Positions 44,429-53,671 are shown, counted from the first letter of the stretch. The stretch: DNA of 64,000 nucleotides from Streptomyces sp. NRRL B-24484 (GCF_000717715.1 NZ_JOAI01000012.1:62001-126000), one strand, 5' to 3'. Program-made: numbers and translations. The notes: generated by a model not told the origin, from the sequence alone.

Positions 44429-46471
44429 ATGGCGGACCGAGCAGCCACCCACACCGCGGCCCCCACCGTCGAACGACCCGACCGGCTCCGCAACGTCGTC
44501 CTCATCGGCGCCACCGGAGCCGGCAAGACCACCCTCGCCGAGTCCCTCGCCCTCACCGCGGGCGCGCTGACCAGGGCCGGCACCGTCCCGGACGGCACCA
44601 CCGCCGCCGACCACGAGGACGTCGAGCACCAGCAGCAGCGTTCCGTCCAGCTCGCGCTCCTGCCGCTGGCCTGGCAGGACTGCAAGATCAACCTGCTGGA
44701 CGCGCCCGGCTACGCCGACTTTGCCGGTGACCTGCAGGCCGCGCTGCGCGCCGCCGAGGCCGCCGTCCTGGTGGTCTCCGCCACCGACCCGGTCTCCGCG
44801 CACACCCTCGCCCTGTGGCGGGAGGTCCGGCTGCGGAACCTGCCCACCGCGATCGCCCTCACCCACCTCAACGCCGTCCGCGTCCACCTCGACGAGGTGC
44901 TCGCCACCCTCCAGGACGCCTTCGGCGAGGGCCACCCGGACTCCGTCCTGCAGCTGCACGACAGCGCGCTGAAGGACGGCCGGCTGCTCGGCTCCGTCGA
45001 CCTGCTCACCGGCCGCACCTACGGCGAGCCCGGCGACCTGCCCACCGTCGACGAGGACCGCACCCACCTGGTCGAGGCCATCGCCGGCGAGGACGACGCG
45101 TTGCTGGAGCGCTGGGTCGCGGGCGAGGAGCTGGACACCGCCTCGCTCGGCGACGCGCTGCGCCGCGAGTTCCTGGCCGGCACGGTGCACCCGGTGCTCG
45201 CCACCGCACCGCCCACCGACCCGACCGGCGCCGCGCCCGGCGCCGCCGAGCTGCTCGACCTGATCGCGGCGGTCTTCCCCTCCCCGCTCGACCGCGCCGA
45301 CGACCTGCCCGCCTGCGACCCGGACGCCCCGCTCGCCGCCCAGATCGTGCACACCGGCGAGGACCCGTACGTCGGCCGGCTCAGCCTCGCCCGGGTGTTC
45401 TCCGGGACGCTGCGGCCGGACACCGTGCTGCACGTGCCCGGCGGCACCGACGAGAAGGTCACCGGCCTGAGCTGCCCGTTCGGCAAGCAGCAGCGGCCCG
45501 TCCCGCACGCGCTCCCCGGCGACCTGGTCTGCCTCGCCAAGCTGACCGCCGCCCGCACCGGCGACACCCTCACCGAGGGCACCGAGGCGCTGGAGCCGTG
45601 GCCGCAGCCCGAGGCGCTGCTGCCCGCCGCCGTCCAGGCGCACAGCAAGGCCGACGAGGACAAGCTCGCCCAGACCCTCGGCCGGCTCACCGCCCAGGAC
45701 CCGACGCTGCGCGTCGAGCAGAACCCGGACACCCACCAACTCGTGCTCTGGTGCACCGGCGAGGCCCACCAGGCGGTCGTCCTGGACCGGCTGCGCACCC
45801 GCTACGGCGTGCACGTGGACACCGTCGACTACAGGGTCGCGCTGCGCGAGACCTTCGCCGCCAGCTCCAGCGGGCACGGCCGGCACGTCAAGCAGTCCGG
45901 CGGGCACGGCCAGTACGCGATCTGCGATCTCACCGTCGAACCGCTGCCCGGCGGCGGTTTCGAGTTCGTCGACAAGGTGGTCGGCGGCGCGGTGCCGCGC
46001 AACTTCATCCCCTCGGTGGAGAAGGGCGTCCGTGCCCAGCTCGCGCACGGGGTGCTGGCCGGCTACCCGATGGTCGACGTCCGGGTCACCCTCACCGACG
46101 GCAAGGCGCACTCGGTGGACTCCTCCGACGCGGCCTTCCAGACCGCGGGCGCACTGGCGCTGCGCGAGGCGGCCGCCAACGGGCGCATCCAGCTGCTCGA
46201 ACCGGTCGACGAGGTGCAGGTGCTGCTGCCGGACGAGTACCAGGGCGCGGTGCTCAGCGACCTGTCCGCACGGCGCGGCCACGTCCTGGGCACCGAACCG
46301 GGCGGGCCCGGGATGAGCCTCGTCCGCGCGGAGGTCCCGGAGCTCGAACTCGTCCGCTACCCCGTCGAGTTGCGTTCGATCTCGCACGGCACCGGGCAGT
46401 TCTCCCGCAGCTACCTGCGGCACGCCCCGATGCCCGCCACCCTCGCCGCCCGCTACGAACACGCCTCGTAG
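44429..46471 (+). CDS. Elongation factor G-like protein (EF-G2)
   Basis: A 680-residue EF-G paralog, with all five EF-G domains but altered GTPase motifs. The P-loop GATGAGKTT (residues 27-35) is good. The G3 motif is DAPGY instead of DTPGH (the usual catalytic His is Tyr95). The NKxD specificity motif is replaced by THLN near 145-148. Switch 1 reads VEHQQQRSVQL rather than the usual ERGITI. Domain IV (SSGHGRHVKQSGGHGQYA) and the C-terminal RRGHVLG are recognisable. Mycobacterial EF-G2 is reported to lack ribosome-dependent GTPase activity; the same may hold here. ATG at 44429 has CAGGAG upstream. Confidence 0.92.
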   Translation: MADRAATHTAAPTVERPDRLRNVVLIGATGAGKTTLAESLALTAGALTRAGTVPDGTTAADHEDVEHQQQRSVQLALLPLAWQDCKINLLDAPGYADFAGDLQAALRAAEAAVLVVSATDPVSAHTLALWREVRLRNLPTAIALTHLNAVRVHLDEVLATLQDAFGEGHPDSVLQLHDSALKDGRLLGSVDLLTGRTYGEPGDLPTVDEDRTHLVEAIAGEDDALLERWVAGEELDTASLGDALRREFLAGTVHPVLATAPPTDPTGAAPGAAELLDLIAAVFPSPLDRADDLPACDPDAPLAAQIVHTGEDPYVGRLSLARVFSGTLRPDTVLHVPGGTDEKVTGLSCPFGKQQRPVPHALPGDLVCLAKLTAARTGDTLTEGTEALEPWPQPEALLPAAVQAHSKADEDKLAQTLGRLTAQDPTLRVEQNPDTHQLVLWCTGEAHQAVVLDRLRTRYGVHVDTVDYRVALRETFAASSSGHGRHVKQSGGHGQYAICDLTVEPLPGGGFEFVDKVVGGAVPRNFIPSVEKGVRAQLAHGVLAGYPMVDVRVTLTDGKAHSVDSSDAAFQTAGALALREAAANGRIQLLEPVDEVQVLLPDEYQGAVLSDLSARRGHVLGTEPGGPGMSLVRAEVPELELVRYPVELRSISHGTGQFSRSYLRHAPMPATLAARYEHAS

Positions 46472-46486
46472 GGAAGGGAAGCCACG

Positions 46487-46550
46487 AGGGGCGCGTGGGG
46501 GCACCTCCCAGCCTTCGGCCGAAGGCCACGAGGTGCCCCCACGCGCCCCT
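46487..46550. terminator. Long nested hairpin between EF-G2 and DCC-family genes
   Basis: A perfect 20-bp outer stem (arms 46487-46506 and 46531-46550, beginning AGGGGCGCGTGG) encloses a second palindrome GCCTTCGGCCGAAGGC. It lies between convergent genes and overlaps the stop of the DCC-family gene by two bases. Part of it recurs at 63067-63080. Confidence 0.85.
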
Positions 46551-46980
46551 AGGGCAGCCGCCGCGGCATCGCGCAGGCCGGCGTCCCCGCCGGCAGCAGG
46601 TGGCGGTTGCGGGAGACCCACCGGTAGACGGCGGCGGCGATCGGCCGCACCGGGGGAAGCGCCAGCACAGCGCCCGCGTACGCCCAGGCGCCGCCGGAGC
46701 GCATCAGCAGCCGGGCGACCGCCTGCGCCCCGCCGTACACCCGTCCGCCGGGGGTGATCCACAGCACCTCCCGGCCGGCCCGTTCCTCGGTGACCAGCCC
46801 CCGGCCGCCGGCCCCGGCGTCCAGGGCCGCGAGGTCGGCGAACTGGTACGGCACGGCCTGCCAGCCGCCCGAGGAGAGCGAGGCCCGCGGGTAGCGTTCG
46901 GCCCAGGTCACGCAGCTGGTGCAGAAGGCGCAGTCCCCGTCGAAGACCAGCACGGGGTCGTGCGCGATGAGTTCGGCCAT
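46549..46980 (-). CDS. DCC-family thiol-disulfide oxidoreductase-like protein (DUF393)
   Basis: A 143-residue protein with the family hallmark VFDGDCAFCTSCVTW (DxDxCxxC; Cys17 and Cys20) at the N-terminus and a hydrophobic central part (WAYAGAVLALPPVRPIAAAVYRWV). The CxxC pair suggests a thiol-redox role but the family has no established substrate. The ATG at 46980 is preceded by GGGAGGATC. Convergent with EF-G2 and divergent from the 546-residue membrane protein. Confidence 0.87.
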   Translation of the reverse strand: MAELIAHDPVLVFDGDCAFCTSCVTWAERYPRASLSSGGWQAVPYQFADLAALDAGAGGRGLVTEERAGREVLWITPGGRVYGGAQAVARLLMRSGGAWAYAGAVLALPPVRPIAAAVYRWVSRNRHLLPAGTPACAMPRRLP

Positions 46981-47184
46981 GGCCCGATCCTCCCGCACGG
47001 CGGGCCGCCGCCGGCCCGTGTGACACCCCGGAGGATCGAACCGGCCGCGAAGTGGGCATGATCCCCGCACGGTGCTCGGCCGCGGGCGGCTGACGCCGGT
47101 TCAGACGATCTTGCCCGCGACCGGCCGGAGGCGCGATAGCCTGCGGCCGACAAGGGCGGATCCAGGGGAGGAGGGGCAGCCGCC

Positions 47185-48825
47185 GTGACCCAGCTCGACA
47201 TGACCCCGGGTGCGCAGGTACCCCGCACGGACGTCGGCCCGCAGACCGCCGTCACCTCGGCGCTCTCCTCCGCGGCCTACCGCGACGGCACCTTCAGGGA
47301 GTTGGAGGAGAAGCTCGGCGCCAAGCTGAAGAACGGCCGCTTCGAGCTGTTCCGGCCGAGCGCCGGCGAGGCGTTCAGCCGGGCCGTGATCGACCGCACG
47401 CTGCCGGCCAAGCGGAACCCGCTGGTGCCGTCCTTCGGCACCGACGTGCGGATGGTGGTCGAGCACTGCCTGGCCGCCAACGACCTGCGCCACGCCCGGG
47501 ACCGGCAGCTCGCCCTGGTCACCGTGGTCTGTGGCCTGCTCTTCCTGCCCGGCGCACTGGTCTGGCTGGCCGCCTTCCAGTTGCGCGCCCAGCTGAAGAA
47601 GTCGCATCCGGCCCGGGAGGGCTTCTACGGCACGCTGGCGCTGCTGGTCGCCTGCGGGCTGGCCCTGCTGTTCGCGATCCGGCCCCCGGTGGCCGGCCCG
47701 TGGTCGCTGTACTTCCGGCTGATGATGCTGGCCCCGGTGGTCGGCTGGTTCATCGCCCGGCGGATCTGCCTGCGCAGCACGATCGACCTGCGGACCCGCT
47801 GGCAGTCCCTGCTGGAGGGCGGCGTGGTCGCGGCCACCGTGCCGCAGGCCGTCCCGCGCGACGACCTCGACCGCAAGGCCACCGACCTGCGCGCCAGCCT
47901 GGAGCGGCTGACCGCCGAGCAGGAGACCAACATCCACCACTACGCGGGCCGCAAGGGCCTGCTCGGCGCGGGCATGCGCTGGGTCGCGGTGGAGATGAAC
48001 GAGGACCTCCGGCCGGCCGCGGGGCACGCGGACTTCCGGACCTTCCACCGCTGGGACCTGGCCCGCAAGATCGCCGAGCGGCTGGGCTCGGTCGCCGCCA
48101 GCGAGGTGCCGGGCGGCGACATGCCGCACGTCTCGGTCGCCCACTGGGTGGTGCAGGACATCCCCGAGGGGGCGGACGAGATCGGCCGCCCGTCCACCCC
48201 GGAGATGGACGGCTACCGGATGCGCGACTTCGGCATCCAGCAGATCGCCAACCGGCAGACCATCGGCACCGACACCGACACCAACGTGGCCGCGCAGCTG
48301 GTGCTGCACAACGGCCAGGTGGTCGCCACCGTCACCGTGAAGGTCACCGTGCTGGGCCGCAACCTCCGGGTCTCCGTGTACGGGCACGCCCTCGGGCCGC
48401 TGAACGGGCTGTTCACCGCCAAGCCCAAGCCCAAGGAGAAGAGCGTCCCGAAGACCGGCAAGTTCTGGGAGGAGAAGACCATCGTCCTCCCGCTGATCGA
48501 CGACGACGAGGTCGTCCGGCAGGCCGTCCGGGCGCCGTTCCACAAGATCCCCGGGCTGCTGAACTGGCTCGGCGGCTCGCTGGCCCTGCCGGAGCCGTTC
48601 TGCCTCCGCCAGGCGTGGACGGACCGGACGTGGGACAGCCGGGCCAAGAGCGACTCGGTGCTCTACAGCGCCCAGCCGATCTTCAACATGGTGCAGACCA
48701 CCACCGTCGAATTCCTCGCCGAGCACGACGTGGACGTCGAGCGGTTCACCAACCGCGCCAACATCAGCCGCTCGGAGAACCAGGCCGTCCGCCCGTTCAA
48801 GGCCGACGCCTACGACGCCGGCTGA
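47185..48825 (+). CDS. Conserved actinobacterial membrane protein of unknown function
   Basis: A 546-residue protein I do not recognise. An N-terminal cytoplasmic region (1-105) includes ELEEKLGAKLKNGRFELFRP. Three or four membrane segments lie near 108-131 (LALVTVVCGLLFLPGALVWLA), 149-167 and 174-193. A long soluble C-terminal part follows with HHYAGRKGLLGAGMRW, a Thr/Asp run (GTDTDTNVAAQLVL), WEEKTIVLPL and VDVERFTNRANI near the end. No catalytic motif is evident. The GTG start has GGAGGAGGGG upstream. Alone in its transcript, followed by a terminator, between a DCC-family gene and an Ap4A-phosphorylase-like gene. Confidence 0.85.
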   Translation: MTQLDMTPGAQVPRTDVGPQTAVTSALSSAAYRDGTFRELEEKLGAKLKNGRFELFRPSAGEAFSRAVIDRTLPAKRNPLVPSFGTDVRMVVEHCLAANDLRHARDRQLALVTVVCGLLFLPGALVWLAAFQLRAQLKKSHPAREGFYGTLALLVACGLALLFAIRPPVAGPWSLYFRLMMLAPVVGWFIARRICLRSTIDLRTRWQSLLEGGVVAATVPQAVPRDDLDRKATDLRASLERLTAEQETNIHHYAGRKGLLGAGMRWVAVEMNEDLRPAAGHADFRTFHRWDLARKIAERLGSVAASEVPGGDMPHVSVAHWVVQDIPEGADEIGRPSTPEMDGYRMRDFGIQQIANRQTIGTDTDTNVAAQLVLHNGQVVATVTVKVTVLGRNLRVSVYGHALGPLNGLFTAKPKPKEKSVPKTGKFWEEKTIVLPLIDDDEVVRQAVRAPFHKIPGLLNWLGGSLALPEPFCLRQAWTDRTWDSRAKSDSVLYSAQPIFNMVQTTTVEFLAEHDVDVERFTNRANISRSENQAVRPFKADAYDAG

Positions 48826-48840
48826 GCCGCCCGCCCTTCC

Positions 48841-48907
48841 GGACACGGACGCACCGCAGGGCCGGTGCCGCGAGGAGATCCCGCGGCACCGGCCCTGCTG
48901 TGTGTCC
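48841..48907. terminator. Terminator between the 546-aa gene and the HIT gene
   Basis: A 17-bp perfect inner stem (GCAGGGCCGGTGCCGCG and complement, 48856-48898) within outer GGACAC/GTGTCC arms. It lies between two convergent genes. Confidence 0.8.
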
Positions 48908-48918
48908 GTGCGATGGGC

Positions 48919-49467
48919 TCAGCCCTGCGGCCAGGCGTCGGCCAGCATCTTGCGGGTGTCCGCGAGCAGCTGCGGCAGCACCTTGGTGTGGCCGACCACC
49001 GGCATGAAGTTGGTGTCCCCGCCCCAGCGCGGCACCACGTGCTGGTGCAGGTGGGCGGCGATGCCGGCGCCGGCGGCGGCGCCCTGGTTCATGCCGATGT
49101 TGAAGCCGTGCGCGCCCGAGGCGGTGCGCAGCGCCGTCATCGCGTGCTTGGTGAGCAGGGCGAGCTCGGCGGTCTCGGCCGCGTCCAGCTCGGTGTAGTC
49201 CGCGACGTGCCGGTACGGGACGACCATCAGGTGGCCGCCGTTGTACGGGTACAGGTTGAGCACCGCGTACACGGACGTGCCGCGGGCCACGACCAGCCCC
49301 TCCTCGTCGCTGAGCCCCGGGATGCTGCAGAACGGGCAGCCGTCGTTCGGGGACGGGCCGGTGGGCTTGTTCTCCCCCTGGATGTACGCCATCCGATGGG
49401 GGGTCCACAGGCGGCGGAAGCCGTCCGGCTCCCCCACGCCCCGCTGCAGTTCGGGCTCACTCGTCAT
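48919..49467 (-). CDS. HIT-family protein, Ap4A phosphorylase-like
   Basis: A 182-residue histidine-triad nucleotide hydrolase/transferase. CPFCSIPGLSDEEGLVV holds a two-Cys zinc knuckle half; LNLYPYNGGHLMVVPYRH and the triad HLHQHVV (His139, His141, His143) form the active site. In Mycobacterium tuberculosis the orthologous-looking gene between thrS and pgsA1 (Rv2613c) is described as a diadenosine tetraphosphate phosphorylase, and this gene has the same place downstream of thrS in a PIM region. The activity is therefore likely but inferred. ATG at 49467. Confidence 0.9.
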   Translation of the reverse strand: MTSEPELQRGVGEPDGFRRLWTPHRMAYIQGENKPTGPSPNDGCPFCSIPGLSDEEGLVVARGTSVYAVLNLYPYNGGHLMVVPYRHVADYTELDAAETAELALLTKHAMTALRTASGAHGFNIGMNQGAAAGAGIAAHLHQHVVPRWGGDTNFMPVVGHTKVLPQLLADTRKMLADAWPQG

Positions 49468-49505
49468 GCCGATCAGCATATGCGTCCCGACATGGGAGAC
49501 GAACA

Positions 49506-49539
49506 GGCCGGGGCGGGTCCGTTCGGACCCGCCCCGGCC
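49506..49539 (-). terminator. Terminator after thrS
   Basis: A perfect 15-bp stem (GGCCGGGGCGGGTCC / GGACCCGCCCCGGCC) with a GTTC tetraloop lies 15 nt past the thrS stop and upstream of the HIT gene. Confidence 0.82.
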
Positions 49540-49553
49540 CGGTGCGTTCGAGG

Positions 49554-51533
49554 TCAGACCTGGATGCGGCGCTGCACCGCGTCCACGATCTCGGCGACCG
49601 CGTCGGCGACCGGCACGCCGTTCTTCTGCTCGCCGTCGCGGTAGCGGAAGGACACCGCGCCCGCCTCGACGTCGTCGTTGCCCGCGATCAGCATGAAGGG
49701 GACCTTCTGCTTCTGGGCGTTGCGGATCTTCTTCTGCATGCGGTCGTCGGAGGTGTCGACCTCGACCCGGATGCCGTGCTTCTTCAGCTCGGCCGCGACG
49801 CCCTGCAGGTACGGCACGTGCTCGTCGGTGATCGGGATGCCGGTCACGGTGACGGGGGCCAGCCACGGCGGCATGGCGCCGGCGTAGTGCTCCAGCAGCA
49901 CGGCGAAGAAGCGCTCGATCGAGCCGAACAGGGCGCGGTGGATCATCACCGGGCGCTGGCGCGAGCCGTCCGCCGCGGTGTACTCCAGGTCGAAGCGCTC
50001 CGGCAGGTTGAAGTCGAGCTGGATGGTCGACATCTGCCAGGTGCGGCCGATGGCGTCCTTGGTCTGGACGGAGATCTTCGGGCCGTAGAAGGCCGCGCCG
50101 CCCGGGTCCGGGACGAGCGGCAGGCCCTGCTTCTCGGCCACGCTGGCGAGGACGGCGGTGGCCTCCTCCCAGGTCTCGTCCGAGCCGACGTACTTCTCCG
50201 GGTCCTTGGTGGAGAGCTCCAGGTAGAAGTCGGTCAGACCGTAGTCGCGCAGCAGGTTGAGCACGAAGGTGAGGGTGGAGTCGAGCTCCTCCGCCATCTG
50301 CTCGCGGGTGCAGTAGATGTGCGCGTCGTCCTGGGTGAAGCCGCGGGCGCGGGTCAGGCCGTGCACCACGCCGGACTTCTCGTACCGGTACACCGTGCCG
50401 AACTCGAACATGCGCAGCGGCAGTTCGCGGTAGGACCGGCCGCGGGCGTCGAAGATCAGGTTGTGCATCGGGCAGTTCATGGGCTTGAGGTAGTAGTCCA
50501 CGCCCTCGTCGAGCTGCATGGGGGGGTACATGCCGTCGGCGTACCAGTCCAGGTGGCCGCTGGTCTCGAACAGCTTCCCCTTGGTGGCGTGCGGGGTGTA
50601 GACGAACTCGTAGCCCTCCTCCTCGTGCCGGCGGCGCGAGTAGTCCTCCATGGCCCGGCGGATGATGCCGCCCTTGGGGTGGAAGACGGCGAGGCCGGAG
50701 CCGATCTGCTCCGGGATCGAGAAGAGGTCGAGCTCGTTGCCGAGCTTGCGGTGGTCGCGCTTCTCGGCCTCCACCAGGAAGTCGAGGTGTGCCTTCAGCT
50801 CGTCCTTGCTCGGCCAGGCGGTGCCGTAGATGCGCTGCAGCATCGGGTTCTTCTCGCTGCCGCGCCAGTAGGCGGCCGCGTTGCGCATCAGCTTGAAGGC
50901 CGGGATGTGCCGGGTGCTCGGCAGGTGCGGGCCGCGGCAGAGGTCGCCCCAGCACTGCTCGCCGGACTTGGCGTCCAGGTTGTCGTAGATGGTCAGCTCG
51001 CCGGCACCGACCTCGACGTCCGCGCCCTCGCCGGCGGTCGCGGCGGAGCCCTTGAGGCCGATCAGCTCCAGCTTGTACGGCTCGGCCGACAGCTCGTCGC
51101 GGGCGGCGTCGTCGGAGACCACGCGGCGGGAGAACTTCTGCCCGCGCTTGATGATCTCCTGCATCTTCTTCTCGATGGCCTTGAGGTCATCGGGGTGGAA
51201 GGGCTTCTCGACGTCGAAGTCGTAGTAGAAGCCGTCCTTGACCGGCGGGCCGATGCCGAGCTTGGCCTCCGGGAAGAGCTGCTGCACGGCCTGCGCCATG
51301 ACGTGCGCGGTGGAGTGCCGCAGGATGTCGAGGCCGTCCTTGCTGGAGATCTCGACCGGCTCGACCTCGTCGCCGTCCTGGACGGCGTACGCCAGGTCCT
51401 TCAGCTGGCCGCCGACGCGGGCGGCGATGATCGAGCGGTCGTCGGCGAAGAGCTCGGCGGCCGTGGTGCCCGTGGTCACCACGCGCTCTTCCCGATCGGG
51501 TTCGCGGTTGATGATGATCCGGACGTCGGTCAC
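49554..51533 (-). CDS. thrS: Threonyl-tRNA synthetase
   Basis: Charges tRNA-Thr. The 659-residue protein has an N-terminal TGS domain, the editing domain with [15 protein letters not shown] (HxxxH near 78) and the second-half EMRM-like segment, class II core motifs ([68 protein letters not shown]) and an anticodon-binding C-terminus. I chose the GTG at 51533 because AGGAGAG precedes it; the frame extends upstream without family similarity. No T-box leader features are seen in the 292-nt gap to the divergent exonuclease gene. Confidence 0.96.
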   Translation of the reverse strand: MTDVRIIINREPDREERVVTTGTTAAELFADDRSIIAARVGGQLKDLAYAVQDGDEVEPVEISSKDGLDILRHSTAHVMAQAVQQLFPEAKLGIGPPVKDGFYYDFDVEKPFHPDDLKAIEKKMQEIIKRGQKFSRRVVSDDAARDELSAEPYKLELIGLKGSAATAGEGADVEVGAGELTIYDNLDAKSGEQCWGDLCRGPHLPSTRHIPAFKLMRNAAAYWRGSEKNPMLQRIYGTAWPSKDELKAHLDFLVEAEKRDHRKLGNELDLFSIPEQIGSGLAVFHPKGGIIRRAMEDYSRRRHEEEGYEFVYTPHATKGKLFETSGHLDWYADGMYPPMQLDEGVDYYLKPMNCPMHNLIFDARGRSYRELPLRMFEFGTVYRYEKSGVVHGLTRARGFTQDDAHIYCTREQMAEELDSTLTFVLNLLRDYGLTDFYLELSTKDPEKYVGSDETWEEATAVLASVAEKQGLPLVPDPGGAAFYGPKISVQTKDAIGRTWQMSTIQLDFNLPERFDLEYTAADGSRQRPVMIHRALFGSIERFFAVLLEHYAGAMPPWLAPVTVTGIPITDEHVPYLQGVAAELKKHGIRVEVDTSDDRMQKKIRNAQKQKVPFMLIAGNDDVEAGAVSFRYRDGEQKNGVPVADAVAEIVDAVQRRIQV

Positions 51534-51825
51534 CGGTCTCTCCTGACATCTGTGGTCCGCAGCACTCTGCTGCGCACGTCGATGGTACCGAGAGCGGCGG
51601 CTCCGGTGCGCACCGCGCTCTCCCCCGCGCCGCGTCCGCCCCGCCGGCCCGTCCGGCCCCTCCCGCACGGCCCGCCGCCCGCGTCCCGGGCCCCGGGGGG
51701 CGAGGACCGGCCCCGAGGTGCGGTTGAGCGGACGTCAAGTGCGGTATCACCAGGACAGAGCACGGTGCGCCCCCGGTCCTCGGGGGCGCGCCGGGCAATC
51801 GCCCGGCGGCACTTGAGGGGCAGTC

Positions 51826-52599
51826 ATGCAGCAGTCCCGACCCTGGTACGAGGGCCCGATCGCCTCCTTCGACACCGAGACCACCGGCGTGGACGTCGAG
51901 CACGACCGGATCGTCTCCGCGGCGCTCGTCCTGCAGTCCGCCCCCGGCCTCGCCCCGGACACCACAACCTGGCTGGCCGACCCCGGAGTTCCGATCCCCG
52001 AGGGCGCCCGCGCGGTGCACGGCATCAGCGACGAGCACGCCCGCGCGCACGGCCGCCCGCCGCGCACGGTGGTCGCCGAGATAGCCCGGGCCCTCGCAGG
52101 GCTGTCCCTCGCCGGCGTCCCGCTGGTGGTCATGAACGCCCCGTACGACCTCACCCTGCTCGACCGCGAGCTGCGCAGGCACCGCGGCAGTTCGCTCGGC
52201 GAGGCGCTCGGCGGCACCGAACTCCTGGTGCTGGACCCGCGGGTGCTGGACAAGCACGTCGACCGCTACCGCAAGGGCCGCCGCACGCTCACCGACCTGT
52301 GCGCCCACTACGGGGTGCGGCTGACCGGGGCCCACGAGGCCGCGGCGGACGCGACCGCCGCGCTCGACCTGGTGCGCGCCCTCGGCGGCCGGCACCCGGA
52401 GCGGCTCGGCGCGCGGCCGGTGCCCGAACTCCACGTCCGGCAGGCGGTCTGGCACGCCGCGCAGGCCCGCGGTCTGCAGGACTGGTTCGACCGGGAGGGC
52501 ACGCCGGAGCGGGTGGACACCGCCTGGCCGCTGCGCCCGGCCCGGTGCGGCTGCGGGCGGCCGCTCACCGCGGAGCACCGCTGCGAGGCCGCGGCCTGA
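51826..52599 (+). CDS. DEDDh 3'-5' exonuclease (DnaQ-like)
   Basis: A 257-residue exonuclease of the DnaQ/epsilon fold. ExoI is IASFDTETTGVD (Asp16, Glu18), ExoII is VVMNAPYDLTLLDRE (Asp near 107), and ExoIII epsilon is GAHEAAADATAALDL (His and Asp near 172-177). The C-terminus carries a CGCGRPL...HRC Cys/His cluster that could bind zinc. It is too short and separate to be a DNA polymerase III subunit fusion; a repair or RNA-processing role is possible. Divergent from thrS, with ATG preceded by GAGGGGCAG. Confidence 0.9.
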   Translation: MQQSRPWYEGPIASFDTETTGVDVEHDRIVSAALVLQSAPGLAPDTTTWLADPGVPIPEGARAVHGISDEHARAHGRPPRTVVAEIARALAGLSLAGVPLVVMNAPYDLTLLDRELRRHRGSSLGEALGGTELLVLDPRVLDKHVDRYRKGRRTLTDLCAHYGVRLTGAHEAAADATAALDLVRALGGRHPERLGARPVPELHVRQAVWHAAQARGLQDWFDREGTPERVDTAWPLRPARCGCGRPLTAEHRCEAAA

Positions 52600-52638
52600 A
52601 GCGGGCCCGCCCCGGGGCAGAGGCGCCGACAACGACAT

Positions 52639-52669
52639 AGGCCCCGGCCGCACTTGGCGGTCGGGGCCT
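52639..52669 (-). terminator. Terminator after the first tRNA-Val(CAC)
   Basis: Arms AGGCCCCGGCCG and CGGTCGGGGCCT pair over 12 bp with one G-T wobble around a 7-nt loop, 10 nt past the tRNA 3' end on the minus strand. It also follows the convergent exonuclease gene. Confidence 0.75.
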
Positions 52670-52678
52670 GCTGCTCGG

Positions 52679-52750
52679 TGGGCGATACTGGGATCGAACC
52701 AGTGACCCCTTCGGTGTGAACGAAGTGCTCTCCCGCTGAGCTAATCGCCC
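52679..52750 (-). tRNA. tRNA-Val (anticodon CAC)
   Basis: A complete 72-nt cloverleaf: acceptor GGGCGAT/ATCGCCC with discriminator A, D arm with AGCTCAGCGGGAGAGC, anticodon loop TTCACAC giving CAC, which reads GTG, and T arm GGTTCGATCCC. CCA is not encoded. It is nearly identical to the copy at 52959-53030. Confidence 0.97.
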
Positions 52751-52904
52751 GGGCAACGAGAAGAACAGTACCACCACGGCGGCCCGCCGCCCTAATCCGT
52801 TCCCGCCGGGGCCGGCCCGACGTTCCCCCAGATCGCCCCGGGCGCAGCTCCGGTGAATGTCCGTCAGGCCGCGGACGCCTTCGGGAAATCATCGGAAAAC
52901 AACA

Positions 52905-52937
52905 TAAGGCCCAGACCGGGAAATGGTCTGGGCCTTA
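52905..52937 (-). terminator. Terminator between the two tRNA-Val(CAC) genes
   Basis: A perfect 13-bp stem (TAAGGCCCAGACC / GGTCTGGGCCTTA) with a 7-nt loop lies 22 nt downstream of the second tRNA on the minus strand, so each tRNA gene appears to have its own terminator. Confidence 0.82.
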
Positions 52938-52958
52938 CATCTGGTACTGCATTCCGGG

Positions 52959-53030
52959 TGGGCGATACTGGGATCGAACCAGTGACCCCTTCGGTGTGAA
53001 CGAAGTGCTCTCCCGCTGAGCTAATCGCCC
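52959..53030 (-). tRNA. tRNA-Val (anticodon CAC), second copy
   Basis: Same 72-nt cloverleaf and CAC anticodon as the copy 280 bp downstream on the minus strand. A TAATGT box at 53044-53049 (minus strand), 13 nt before the 5' end, is a plausible -10 element. Confidence 0.97.
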
Positions 53031-53084
53031 GGGTGCAGGGAAAACATTACCCCATCCGCGGGGGTGCTCCGAACACCCACCCGG

Positions 53085-53561
53085 TCAGTGCAGGTCCCAG
53101 GGCAGCACCGCTCCGTACCGCCACAGGTACCAACCCAGGAGGGCGCCGATGATCACCAGGCCGATCACGGTGAGCGTGATGTTGCGCCGGCGGACCTTCG
53201 GGTCCAGCGCCCGCTCGGCCGCCTCGGCGACCTTGCGCCGCGTCCAGCGCAGCACCAGCTGGGCCCAGACGAACTCGGTGGCCCAGATGCCCATGCCCAG
53301 GAAGATGACCACCCAGCCCGGACCGGGCAGCGGCAGCAGGACGACGCCGAGCCCGACCACGGCCAGGCCGACCAGGAAGACCACCACCTGCCAGCTCAGG
53401 TGCAGCGGCCGCGAGCGCCGGATGAACGCCGGGGCCCGCGAGCCGAGCGGCCGGCCCCCGTCCTCCCCCCGGCCGCCGCCGCCGCTCCCGTCCTCGCCAC
53501 CGTCGGACGCCATGGGTGCCCCGTCCTCGACCCGGTCAGGATTGTCGTTTCGTACAGCCAT
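53085..53561 (-). CDS. TIGR02611-type membrane protein
   Basis: A 158-residue protein matching the actinobacterial TIGR02611 family. The N-terminal 50 residues are acidic and Gly-rich (MASDGGEDGSGGGGRG), followed by basic RSRPLHLSW. Two hydrophobic stretches lie near 60-100 (QVVVFLVGLAVVGLGVVLL, WVVIFLGMGIWATEFVWAQ) and one at the C-terminus (LTVIGLVIIGALLGWYLW). An internal Met at 53513 is an alternative start. It is divergent from ssgB, as in other streptomycetes. Function unknown. Confidence 0.85.
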   Translation of the reverse strand: MAVRNDNPDRVEDGAPMASDGGEDGSGGGGRGEDGGRPLGSRAPAFIRRSRPLHLSWQVVVFLVGLAVVGLGVVLLPLPGPGWVVIFLGMGIWATEFVWAQLVLRWTRRKVAEAAERALDPKVRRRNITLTVIGLVIIGALLGWYLWRYGAVLPWDLH

Positions 53562-53671
53562 GCGGGAAAAGTACCGGAGATACCCGCCGGTACCCGGTCC
53601 GACTCCCCGCCGTCGGCGATTCCGCAATGCGCCGGAAGGGGTACGACACGGCGTTGAATCGGGACAGAGGG

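Noticed and set aside
44126..47059. 977-codon minus-strand frame opposite EF-G2
   Set aside because: EF-G2 has clear domain homology over the same DNA; the antisense frame has none.
51534..51825. T-box riboswitch upstream of thrS
   Set aside because: I found no T-box sequence or specifier-loop arrangement in the leader; actinobacterial T-boxes are mostly translational ones on ileS.
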